A stretch of 64,000 nt of DNA from Puniceicoccaceae bacterium (GTDB taxonomy: Bacteria > Verrucomicrobiota > Verrucomicrobiia > Opitutales > JAFGAQ01). This document shows, piece after piece, positions 36,128-46,358 of this stretch. The position numbers were made by a program, and so were the translations under genes. Position 1 is the first letter of the stretch. Each line of letters begins with the position of its first letter. The notes beneath the pieces are model-generated. The model saw only the letters and a program-made list of their open reading frames with translations, was not told the DNA's origin and ran no database searches. The DNA is taken from the NCBI GenBank assembly GCA_040224245.1, contig JBEGIR010000002.1, forward strand, positions 1-64,000. The letters run 5' to 3'.

Positions 36128-37198
36128 TCAGGATTTCAGATTGACCGAACGTCGACGGCGCCAGAGGTGCAATCCCACTGAAAGCGTCAACAACACACCC
36201 GCAGCCACGGTGCCAGGTTCGGGTACCGGTGTTCCATGAACGTTTCCAATGTAAAACACAAGGTCTTCAAAGTCATTGTCTGAGCTTTTCCACCACGAAC
36301 TGTTACTCGGGTTTGGACGCCGCCACAGATCTTCAAAACTGACCAATGTGCCCGGAGTTGCCTCACTTCCCGGGCCAAACCAGCCCTCCTGGGCCGTCCC
36401 ATCAAACGTCAGCACTTGATCGGGGTTGGTTCCAATATCCCCGGCAAGTGGATTCCCCACATTCCCGGTATTGCCTGCCTGCAGGCCCGGATTCGCATCG
36501 GTGAATGAAAACAGGGGCCAGTTTTTTCCATCGTTTTCCGAATAACTTCCGTTAATCGCAAACTGACTGAAGTGCCCATCCTGTGAGTCATAGAGAAAAT
36601 TGGACAAGGTATTGTCGGGAATGATAAAAAATCCGAGCCGACTCCCACCCTCCAGAATCCGGGTCGCTGTATTCGCAGTGGTCGGCTGTGCACTGTACTC
36701 CCAGCTTTCATTCGAATAGGGGTTGTTGGCAGCAGGCTGCGCTCGAATTGCACCACTCGGAACCGAAGCTGCATCCTTGTCCACGATCACAACTTCAGCA
36801 GTGGACAGCGCTTCAACTGCCCACGCCTGCTTTTGTTCAACCGTATCCGTCGGCATCGCCAGCAACTCGTCTGTGATGTGAAAAAATCCGAATTCAAACA
36901 AATACCCTCCCCCGTCATAGAGAAAAGTAAAGGTCACTTCCTGAGGGCCACTCCCCGAAACCAGGTTGTATTGGGCTTCCGTTTCCGTAAACGCTCCTGC
37001 ATTGGGGTCGTCGTCCCCAAATACATCGCCAAGGATCCCGCGAAGGGTTTCATAGCGGGGGGCACCCGGATCGTCACTGTAAAGAACACTGGTAGGAATC
37101 ACGGGGTCCGCAGACAGCGTCAGGATAAATCCAGACACGCAAGTCACACTCGCTACTTTAAGTAAGCGGGCTAGCTCAGAAAGAAAAAAGCACATCAT
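36128..37198 (-). CDS. PEP-CTERM surface protein
   Basis: A 356-residue exported protein. The start at 37198 places a signal sequence (KVASVTCVSGFILTLSA) near the N-terminus. The C-terminus is a textbook PEP-CTERM sorting signal: VPEPGTV, a hydrophobic helix (AAGVLLTLSVGLHLW) and RRRR, recognised by an exosortase. The middle holds a DUF4114-like pattern, with DNDFEDLVFYIGNV near the end. Such proteins are sorted to the surface or extracellular matrix. No exosortase or processing gene is in the window. Confidence 0.85.
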   Translation of the reverse strand: MMCFFLSELARLLKVASVTCVSGFILTLSADPVIPTSVLYSDDPGAPRYETLRGILGDVFGDDDPNAGAFTETEAQYNLVSGSGPQEVTFTFLYDGGGYLFEFGFFHITDELLAMPTDTVEQKQAWAVEALSTAEVVIVDKDAASVPSGAIRAQPAANNPYSNESWEYSAQPTTANTATRILEGGSRLGFFIIPDNTLSNFLYDSQDGHFSQFAINGSYSENDGKNWPLFSFTDANPGLQAGNTGNVGNPLAGDIGTNPDQVLTFDGTAQEGWFGPGSEATPGTLVSFEDLWRRPNPSNSSWWKSSDNDFEDLVFYIGNVHGTPVPEPGTVAAGVLLTLSVGLHLWRRRRSVNLKS

Positions 37199-37320
37199 GA
37201 TGCTACTATCGGACAATCTGCAAAAAATTTCAATAATTTTTACAGATCGCCTCCTGTCGACGTTCATCAGCTTCTTTTCGGTTGCCCCGCAACCATTCAC
37301 CACTTTCATCCATACTAGCC

Positions 37321-37728
37321 ATGAATGACAAACTAGAGGAAGGAACCGAACTCAATCTCGATTTTAAGAAACTGAGGAAAATCGCCTCCGGAAGCGAAGA
37401 TGTGATCCCCGCCGTAGCACAGGATGTCGATACGGGTGAAGTTCTCATCATCGGCTACGTCAATCCACTGGCACTGCAAACCGCAATGAAGGAAAAAATG
37501 GCGACCTTCTGGAGCACCTCTCGCAACGAACTCTGGATCAAGGGTAAAACCTCCGGAGACTACCTGGAGTTGATCGAAACGCGTGTAAACTGCGAACAGA
37601 ACTCCATCGTCTATCGCGTGCGCCTCAAGGGCAAGGGTTCGTGCCATACCAAAGATGCCAACGGCGTGGCACGCCATGGCTGCTACTACCGTCGCCTGCG
37701 CGAGGACATGAGCCTGGAATTTGTCTGA
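37321..37728 (+). CDS. hisI: Phosphoribosyl-AMP cyclohydrolase HisI
   Basis: A 135-residue enzyme for the third step of histidine synthesis, opening the adenine ring of phosphoribosyl-AMP. The family core is clear: LIIGYVNPLALQTAM, FWSTSRNELWIKGKTSGD, and CHTKDANGVARHGCYYRR. The three zinc Cys residues are kept (NCE, CHT, HGCYYR). The acidic metal motif, usually D-C-D-x-D, reads N-C-E-Q-N here. The ATG at 37321 was chosen over codons 39 bases upstream. It is divergent from the PEP-CTERM gene, and no other his gene is nearby. Confidence 0.88.
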   Translation: MNDKLEEGTELNLDFKKLRKIASGSEDVIPAVAQDVDTGEVLIIGYVNPLALQTAMKEKMATFWSTSRNELWIKGKTSGDYLELIETRVNCEQNSIVYRVRLKGKGSCHTKDANGVARHGCYYRRLREDMSLEFV

Positions 37729-37827
37729 TGCCATCCCCCAAATCACTACTTCATGCGAGGCATAGAATGCTCGCAAAGGTCGCTTTGCGATTGAAATTGT
37801 GAACAACTTCGTTCAAATTGTGTCCAA

Positions 37828-38778
37828 GTGAAATTCTGGGGAACACGTTCGCGAACCTTCTTGCTGGCACTCGGGATCAGTGCGGGATGGATACTATCTG
37901 CCGAGACGCAGACCTCCACCGTGCGTTTTACCTTCCCCGATGCTTCTGACAAAGGGGAATCCGCTGCCGTTGAGATTTTATCCCCGCCAGAAGTACAGTC
38001 CGATGCACCTGAGCGCTCCACCTCCATGCCCATGGCACAAAGCTCCCGGGTCTGGCTGGGGTCCGATTCAGAACTGCCTTCACAATGGAAAATCAGTGCG
38101 GATTGGGATCGCTCCCTTGCCAACATCCGCAACCTGCATGATCTGGCACATTCCCCATACCACAAGACTGATACCTTCGAACTCAGGGGACGCTATGAGA
38201 CGCCTCTCTCGGATTCCATATCTGCATTTTCGGAAGCCGGACTCAGCCTTCAGTCGGGCACTACTGCCACGCTCACGAATGGTCACAGCCTCATCGCAAC
38301 GACAGGTGCCAGCATTGCGGTCAGTCCCAAACTGAAATTTTCCATTGGCATGCTGACCAACAAACACTTTCTCGGTTCCGTTCGCAGTATGCCGATCATC
38401 GGACTCGACTGGGATATCACGGACCGGCTGACCCTTCGAACCCTCAACGGTGCATTCCTCTCTTATGAGTTGAATCGCTCAACGGAAATTGACCTCAGTC
38501 TGCAGTATTTTGACGACAGCTTTGCAGTAGAAAACCTGCAGGGCACTGTCTTCATGCGCATGGATCAACCATTGCTGCTGGAAGAATCTTCCCTCGTGGG
38601 AACCTTTGGGGTGCGTCACAACTGGAAGGACGTATTCAGTATTCGCGCTTTCGCTGAATTTGTTGGCAGCCGCGATCTGCGTGCCCCCAGTCTGAGTGAT
38701 GGTGTGGATTCAGTGGAACTCCCTTCTACCGATGACCAGCGCCTTTCTTTCGGAGTGGAAGGAGGCATTCGCTTTTAA
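37828..38778 (+). CDS. Predicted outer-membrane beta-barrel protein
   Basis: A 316-residue exported protein. A signal peptide (SRTFLLALGISAGWILSAE) is followed by a low-complexity linker and then alternating strands from about residue 90 (TDTFELRGRYETPLSDSISAFSEAGLSLQ, KLKFSIGMLTN, LTLRTLNGAFLSYEL, EIDLSLQYFDDSF), ending in Phe (GGIRF), the C-terminal signature of outer-membrane barrels. It resembles DUF6268-type proteins; function unknown. The start codon is GTG. About 100 bases after hisI, it may be read with it. Confidence 0.65.
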   Translation: MKFWGTRSRTFLLALGISAGWILSAETQTSTVRFTFPDASDKGESAAVEILSPPEVQSDAPERSTSMPMAQSSRVWLGSDSELPSQWKISADWDRSLANIRNLHDLAHSPYHKTDTFELRGRYETPLSDSISAFSEAGLSLQSGTTATLTNGHSLIATTGASIAVSPKLKFSIGMLTNKHFLGSVRSMPIIGLDWDITDRLTLRTLNGAFLSYELNRSTEIDLSLQYFDDSFAVENLQGTVFMRMDQPLLLEESSLVGTFGVRHNWKDVFSIRAFAEFVGSRDLRAPSLSDGVDSVELPSTDDQRLSFGVEGGIRF

Positions 38779-38914
38779 CAGAGAGCTGCAACATCCGTTT
38801 CTATAGATTTTCGGGTCGCTCCACCTCCGTAAACCCCGGATTGATTTTCGGATTTCTGAACACAATGCTCTTGAAAAGCGGAAAGCCCTTCATTTACTGC
38901 AACACACATTCATC

Positions 38915-39178
38915 ATGGAAACTCAGGAAAACACAAAACTGGTTGGCAAAGTAGCAAATGTAATAGATCTGGGGTTGACCCTTCTGTTCTTCATTCTCAT
39001 GGCCTTTGCCATGCGCCCGTTTGTTCCAATGCAGGGCAAGGGTGTTGTGGAATTCTGGGCTGCCTTCACCGCTCTGCCAATGGCAGGTGTCTTCTGGATT
39101 GTGGTGCAGATGTTTCGGGTCACTTTGGTTGATCAGTTGCGTGCCCGCCGTATCCGTGCAGAGTCTGCTCAGGACTGA
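38915..39178 (+). CDS. Small membrane protein, two helices
   Basis: An 87-residue protein with two predicted membrane helices (VIDLGLTLLFFILMAFAM and AAFTALPMAGVFWIVVQMF) joined by a short loop and ended by a basic tail (RARRIRAESAQD). I do not recognise a family. It lies between the barrel protein and convergent tatC. Confidence 0.6.
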   Translation: METQENTKLVGKVANVIDLGLTLLFFILMAFAMRPFVPMQGKGVVEFWAAFTALPMAGVFWIVVQMFRVTLVDQLRARRIRAESAQD

Positions 39179-39234
39179 TAATGGATCCTTGCCCTGGCTG
39201 ATAAGGTCGGTGTTCCCGCATTCCGGTCAACGCA

Positions 39235-39275
39235 GCTGATCGCAAACCAGGCAAAAGGATTCTTCCGCGATCAGC
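39235..39275. terminator. Weak hairpin between convergent genes
   Basis: GCTGATCGC (39235-39243) pairs with GCGATCAGC (39267-39275), a perfect 9-bp stem with a 23-base loop, between the small membrane gene and tatC. No T run follows on either strand. Confidence 0.35.
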
Positions 39276-39366
39276 ATACCACATGCGTTCGAAATTTCTC
39301 GAATTGCATTGATCATGCAACACGCACCGGAAACCGAAAATTACCGGATTCCAGCGCAAAGCATCC

Positions 39367-40179
39367 TCAATCCTCAAGGTCTTGCTCCCACTGCTCCCGT
39401 TCTTTCGCCTCGGCGATACGTTTCTTTTTCAGAAAGACCGAACCCAGCAGAATTGACAGTTCGTAGAGCAGGTAGAGCGGTGCTGCCAGAATGACCATTG
39501 AAATCGGGTCACTGGGCGTGATGATCGCAGAGATCACCATGATCACCACCAGCACGGTGGACCGGATTTTGCGCAACCGCTCGGGTGAAACGATCTCCAC
39601 ATACTGCAAGAGCAGAAGCAGCAATGGGAATTCGAACGCTCCACCCACCGCCAGGATCATCCAGACCACAAAGTTGTAGTATTCCGTAGCGGTCCATACG
39701 ATTTCATAGCCCAGCATCTGATTGAACTGCAGGGACACATAAATCGATAATGGCAAAATGAAGTAGTAAGCAAACGCTCCCCCCAACAGGAAAAGGAACA
39801 AACTCGCAACACAGCCCGGCAACAATACCCGGCGTTCGCGCTTGGTGAGGCCCGGTGCCAGAAAACCCGCGACAAAATACAGGACAAACGGAAGAGCCAG
39901 AGACAATCCTCCCAGAAAGGCGACCTGCAGCAGCACTGTAAACGCTCCCATCGGGCTGATCGTCACCAGGCTACCCATGCTGGTTCCCATGCGTTCCAAT
40001 GCAGTATCCAGCGGTTGGGCAAGAAATCCCGAAACAAAAGGGAGAAAACCTACGATCACCCCACACCCGATTAGAAATGCCAGCAAGCTCCGGATGAGCA
40101 CCCAGCGAAACTCCTCGAGATGGTCAAGAAAATGCATCTCAGCGTTTTCGTTTTTCTCAGATCTGCGGGATTTAAACAT
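39367..40179 (-). CDS. tatC: Sec-independent protein translocase TatC
   Basis: A 270-residue inner-membrane protein with six helices that binds twin-arginine signal peptides and exports folded proteins. The start has MHFLDHLEEFRWVLIRS, the TatC motif with its conserved Glu and Arg. FLAPGLTKRERRVLLPG holds the second signal-binding Glu, and AFEFPLLL and ITPSDPISM are also conserved. No tatA or tatB gene is next to it; they must lie elsewhere. It is divergent from ppdK. Confidence 0.92.
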   Translation of the reverse strand: MFKSRRSEKNENAEMHFLDHLEEFRWVLIRSLLAFLIGCGVIVGFLPFVSGFLAQPLDTALERMGTSMGSLVTISPMGAFTVLLQVAFLGGLSLALPFVLYFVAGFLAPGLTKRERRVLLPGCVASLFLFLLGGAFAYYFILPLSIYVSLQFNQMLGYEIVWTATEYYNFVVWMILAVGGAFEFPLLLLLLQYVEIVSPERLRKIRSTVLVVIMVISAIITPSDPISMVILAAPLYLLYELSILLGSVFLKKKRIAEAKEREQWEQDLED

Positions 40180-40332
40180 ATTTTGATTTGATAGCCCGCA
40201 ATTGCGGAGTATGAATTGACAAACCTCGACTAGGGGATTTTTCCATTACACAACAAGAGCGCGAGGCTTTTCTCTAAACAAAAGACAGAATCCTCTGCAA
40301 TACTGCGAGGATGAAAAACTCAAAAAAATATC

Positions 40333-43056
<2,724 letters not shown>

Positions 43057-43086
43057 CGCCGACGATATCAGAAATATCTCTCATTT

Positions 43087-43119
43087 GCCCTCGACCAAGC
43101 CGTCGGGGGCATTTTTTTT
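43087..43119 (+). terminator. Terminator after ppdK
   Basis: GCCCTCGAC (43087-43095) pairs with GTCGGGGGC (43102-43110) in a 9-bp stem with one G-U pair and a 6-base loop, followed by A and a run of eight T. A standard intrinsic terminator. Confidence 0.88.
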
Positions 43120-43182
43120 ATTTGAGAAACTGGCTGTCTTTCGACTTGGCATTGCCCACCCTTGCACTAACCTCCAAACCAG

Positions 43183-43893
43183 ATGAATCTTCGCATCATC
43201 CTCTTTGATTTTGACGGCACGATTGCCGACACATTTTCCGAAACCGTTGAGATTTTCAACCGGTTCGCTGCGAAGTACCGTTACAACCGGATTGAGGAGC
43301 ATGAGATTGAAAAAGCGCGGCACATGAACGCTTGGCAGCTGCTCAACTTTGTGAAGATTCCCAAGCGCAAGGTTCCTTTTCTCCTGCGAAAGGGGCGTTC
43401 CATGCTCTACCGCAATCTCGACCGCATCGCGGTATTTGAGGGTATTCATGAGATTCTCAGCTGGGCTGAAGAACACCAGATCATTTGTGGAGTGGTCACT
43501 TCCAACTCCAAAAAAAATGTCGAACGCTTTGTTTCCGTTCATCAATTGCCCAACATCCATTTTGTTCGCTCATCATCCCGCCTGATGGGTAAGCCGCGTG
43601 AGTTCCACCGCATCCTCAAAAAACGGCGCATTGCAAAGGATGAAGTGATCTACATCGGTGATGAGAGCCGTGATGTCGACGCCGCACGTGAATCGGGTAT
43701 CAAAGTCATCTCTGTGACCTGGGGCTACAATTCACGCGAAGCACTGAAGGCGCACCGGCCCGATTTCATTGCCGATCATCCAGAAGATTTGCAACGCATT
43801 GTGGCAGACCTGCACCAGGCCCCGCGCCAGGTTTCCCATTCAAAAGCTGAGCTGCATGAAAAATCAACAGCTGACAAGTCAGCGACTCGCTAA
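43183..43893 (+). CDS. HAD-family hydrolase, phosphoglycolate-phosphatase-like
   Basis: A 236-residue phosphatase. Motif I is ILFDFDGTIADT with the nucleophile Asp, motif II the Ser/Thr in VVTSNS, motif III a Lys in LMGKPREF, and motif IV YIGDESRDVDAARESG. A helical cap lies between motifs I and II. The pattern matches Gph-like HAD enzymes, but substrate is not set by sequence. The last 25 residues are a polar tail. It converges with the anti-sigma gene. Confidence 0.82.
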   Translation: MNLRIILFDFDGTIADTFSETVEIFNRFAAKYRYNRIEEHEIEKARHMNAWQLLNFVKIPKRKVPFLLRKGRSMLYRNLDRIAVFEGIHEILSWAEEHQIICGVVTSNSKKNVERFVSVHQLPNIHFVRSSSRLMGKPREFHRILKKRRIAKDEVIYIGDESRDVDAARESGIKVISVTWGYNSREALKAHRPDFIADHPEDLQRIVADLHQAPRQVSHSKAELHEKSTADKSATR

Positions 43894-43957
43894 GTCCTCA
43901 CACACCAAAATTGAGAACAGCCCGTAACGATCCTCATGCATCACAGCTTGGCTACAC

Positions 43958-44821
43958 CTACATTTCGTTCGCTGCCCGGCTTCGCGCGACCGGAACAAAC
44001 TCGTTGAGCGTCGCTAGTTTCATGCGGTCCTTATCGAGTTTGAAATAAAATACTCCGGGTTCCGGATCAATCAATCCCACAGGCACATCACGGGACTGTC
44101 CTCCCGCAAACCAGAGTGACTCATGGGGTCTTGAAGCAGGTTCTGCATGTTCGTAAAACCCGGCAAAGCCCTGTTTCCCATGCAAATCCAGGACGACAAA
44201 TCCCCGCCCACGAAGGGCCTCCGGTTCGTGCTGCCGCTTGTCCAGATACTCTGACCACAACTGCTCTGCATAGCCCTCTGCACGCGCAAGTCCGTCATAT
44301 GCCTTATCCTGAATGAAGACAAGCTCCCGGATGTTCGCCCCCGACTCAATGGACTCAAGGTCGATCATTCCGTCTTCAGTGATTTCATACACGACCAGTG
44401 AAGGTCCTTCCAATGCCTCTTCCGGTCCAGCAGGACCACTGCGAAACACCCCTACCGAGAAGGTCAACAACCATACTGCTGCCGCTGCTGCCAGCGTGCC
44501 TGGTGCCATTCTCCAGCCGCTCCAATCCCAAGTGCGTTGCTTGCGGCGTCGAGGCGTCTCCTCATTACCTTTTGTTGCATTCACTTGGGAAGCCAAAGAA
44601 GCCAACACCTGCGAGCGTACTCGCGCCAACTCCTCATGACTCATGCGGTGCTCATGCGAGCCGTGGCAAATCGCGATCTCAAAGCTGTGCTGCAGCTCAA
44701 AATATCGATTCCGCACGCCTTCATCCTCACGCAAGGCGATTTCAACCTTATCAGCTTCCGCTTTTTCGAGCGATCCGGACAAGTAGTCCATCAGCACCTG
44801 ATCTGATACTTGCTCATTCAT
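43958..44821 (-). CDS. Anti-sigma factor, RskA-like
   Basis: A 287-residue single-pass membrane protein. The N-terminal part (DQVLMDYLSGSLEKAEADKVEIALREDEGVRNRYFELQ) is a zinc-less anti-sigma domain. A membrane helix (GTLAAAAAVWLLTFSVGVF) sits at about residues 107-125, and an exported domain follows with FVVLDLHGKQGFAGFYE and FYFKLDKD, similar to the C-terminal half of anti-sigma-K factors. Its ATG overlaps the sigma gene stop (ATGA), so the two proteins are made together. It probably holds the ECF sigma factor inactive until an envelope signal arrives. Confidence 0.8.
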   Translation of the reverse strand: MNEQVSDQVLMDYLSGSLEKAEADKVEIALREDEGVRNRYFELQHSFEIAICHGSHEHRMSHEELARVRSQVLASLASQVNATKGNEETPRRRKQRTWDWSGWRMAPGTLAAAAAVWLLTFSVGVFRSGPAGPEEALEGPSLVVYEITEDGMIDLESIESGANIRELVFIQDKAYDGLARAEGYAEQLWSEYLDKRQHEPEALRGRGFVVLDLHGKQGFAGFYEHAEPASRPHESLWFAGGQSRDVPVGLIDPEPGVFYFKLDKDRMKLATLNEFVPVARSRAANEM

Positions 44822-45402
44822 GACTCAACCTCCAATTGTTCCTTCACTTTCATCAATCCTCTCCGAATCCACGTTTTTACCGTGCCGAGCGGTAAATCCA
44901 GAATTCCAGCAATCTCTTCATGTGTGAATCCGTCAAACAATGCCATGTGTAGCACCCGCTCCTGTGCCTCGGGCAGGGATTTCAGGCGATGCTGAACGGA
45001 TTCACTCAATTCAGTTCCTTCCACCTGTTCACTCGGCACCTTCTCGGAAAGCGGAATCACCGGCCCTCTTCCGGATTCCTCGAGTGCCTTCAGCTTGCGC
45101 TGGTGACGTCCCCTGGAGCGCAAGCGGTTCCAACACAGTCTTCGTGTGATCACAATCATCCAGCTGAATGGACGTGACAGTTTCGGATCGTAGTTGCCCG
45201 CATGGTTCCAGATCGCCACAAACACATCCTGCAGCACCTCCTGCACTTCTTCCCGATTTCCCAGAATGCGATACGCGAGCGAAGCCAGTGGAGCTGCCAA
45301 CAAGTCGTAGAGCTGGGAAAGGGCACTCTCCTCACCTTTTCCGATGCGAACGAGCAGCTCCCGATGAAGCTCAACATCCCGATTTTCCGGAACCTCACTC
45401 AC
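44818..45402 (-). CDS. ECF RNA polymerase sigma factor
   Basis: A 194-residue sigma-70 family factor. Region 2 is LSQLYDLLAAPLASLAYRILGNREEVQEVLQDVFVAIW and region 4 is LKSLPEAQERVLHMALFDGFTHEEIAGILDLPLGTVKTWIRRGL. The GTG at 45402 is preferred as start: AGGAAGG lies 8 bases before it, while an upstream TTG (45444) has no such site. The start overlaps the end of the upstream secreted-protein gene by 8 bases. Together with the anti-sigma gene it makes a typical cell-surface signalling unit. Confidence 0.88.
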   Translation of the reverse strand: MSEVPENRDVELHRELLVRIGKGEESALSQLYDLLAAPLASLAYRILGNREEVQEVLQDVFVAIWNHAGNYDPKLSRPFSWMIVITRRLCWNRLRSRGRHQRKLKALEESGRGPVIPLSEKVPSEQVEGTELSESVQHRLKSLPEAQERVLHMALFDGFTHEEIAGILDLPLGTVKTWIRRGLMKVKEQLEVES

Positions 45403-45955
45403 GCAACCCACCTTCCTTTCCCGAATCGAAGAAGCCTTGCTCAATCAACTCGCTCACACGTCTCAGGAAATGTTCGCATGCCTGCTTCATCGCATTGTGA
45501 TAGGCTTGGTCCCGAAGGTTTCGAATCGGCGTCACCGGCATCGACTCACGTCCCAGAAAAGTGCCCAGGTCCTCACGCGTTTCGTCCCACCGGTACCTGG
45601 CTGCGATCACCGCACGCACTTCCGTTCTACGATCTGCTCGCCACTCGTGAACATAAAGCGTGATGCGGGGCAGCTCGGAAGAGAATCGCCCGGGAAACCG
45701 GCGAATGTCGAGATGCGCATCAATTTCCATCTCTCCAGCGCATTGCTCCAACACACCCGCTAATTGAGCAAACTCTTCCTGTGCTGAGTGATACGCACGG
45801 GAATCCAAAGCTCCACCCTGCATCTGCCTGACAATCTCCAGTTGCACAGTGGGAACCGTCTTCTCTGCTTCCGAAGCGTTTATGATCGTTTGCATCAGCA
45901 AACCGACGCCTAGCAGCAAACATCTCGTCCACAGGGATGGGGCAAAGGATACCAT
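45395..45955 (-). CDS. Secreted protein of unknown function
   Basis: A 186-residue protein with a signal peptide (SLWTRCLLLGVGLLMQTIINASEA). The mature part includes PRITLYVHEWRADRRTEVRAVIAARYRWD and two helices near the end (NLRDQAYHNAMKQACEHFLRRVSELIEQG). No known domain. It is the first gene of the sigma/anti-sigma operon; its stop lies inside the sigma gene's start region (GTGAGTGA), which implies coupled translation. The ATG at 45955 was chosen because the signal peptide begins there. Confidence 0.6.
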   Translation of the reverse strand: MVSFAPSLWTRCLLLGVGLLMQTIINASEAEKTVPTVQLEIVRQMQGGALDSRAYHSAQEEFAQLAGVLEQCAGEMEIDAHLDIRRFPGRFSSELPRITLYVHEWRADRRTEVRAVIAARYRWDETREDLGTFLGRESMPVTPIRNLRDQAYHNAMKQACEHFLRRVSELIEQGFFDSGKEGGLRE

Positions 45956-46093
45956 ATCACAGTCAATTGTTTCGAATTCTCCGAGCAAGACTATGCCAAA
46001 TGCAGTCAGCTGGATTCAGCGATTTGTCAATTGCCAAAACTTGTCATTCGCATGCCGCAAGCGACTGTAGACAGGTCAGTATTTTGGCAAGAT

Positions 46094-46169
<76 letters not shown>

Positions 46170-46358
46170 CCAACATCGTGGAAATAACCACGTTCTTCAA
46201 ATGAAGAAGGTTCCAAAATCTAGAAATCGCATGGAAATGCAACCCCTTTTTTATCACCGAGCTCACTTTTTGGATAGTCGGCAGCACAGCCGATTCCTGC
46301 TTTCGCTGCAATCGATTTTACCGCTTCAAACCTGTCGTTTTGCGTCGGAAAAATGGGG

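Noticed and set aside
46193-46208. TTCTTC/GAAGAA hairpin upstream of the tRNA
   Set aside because: Short, A/T-rich and without a T run; too weak to call a terminator.
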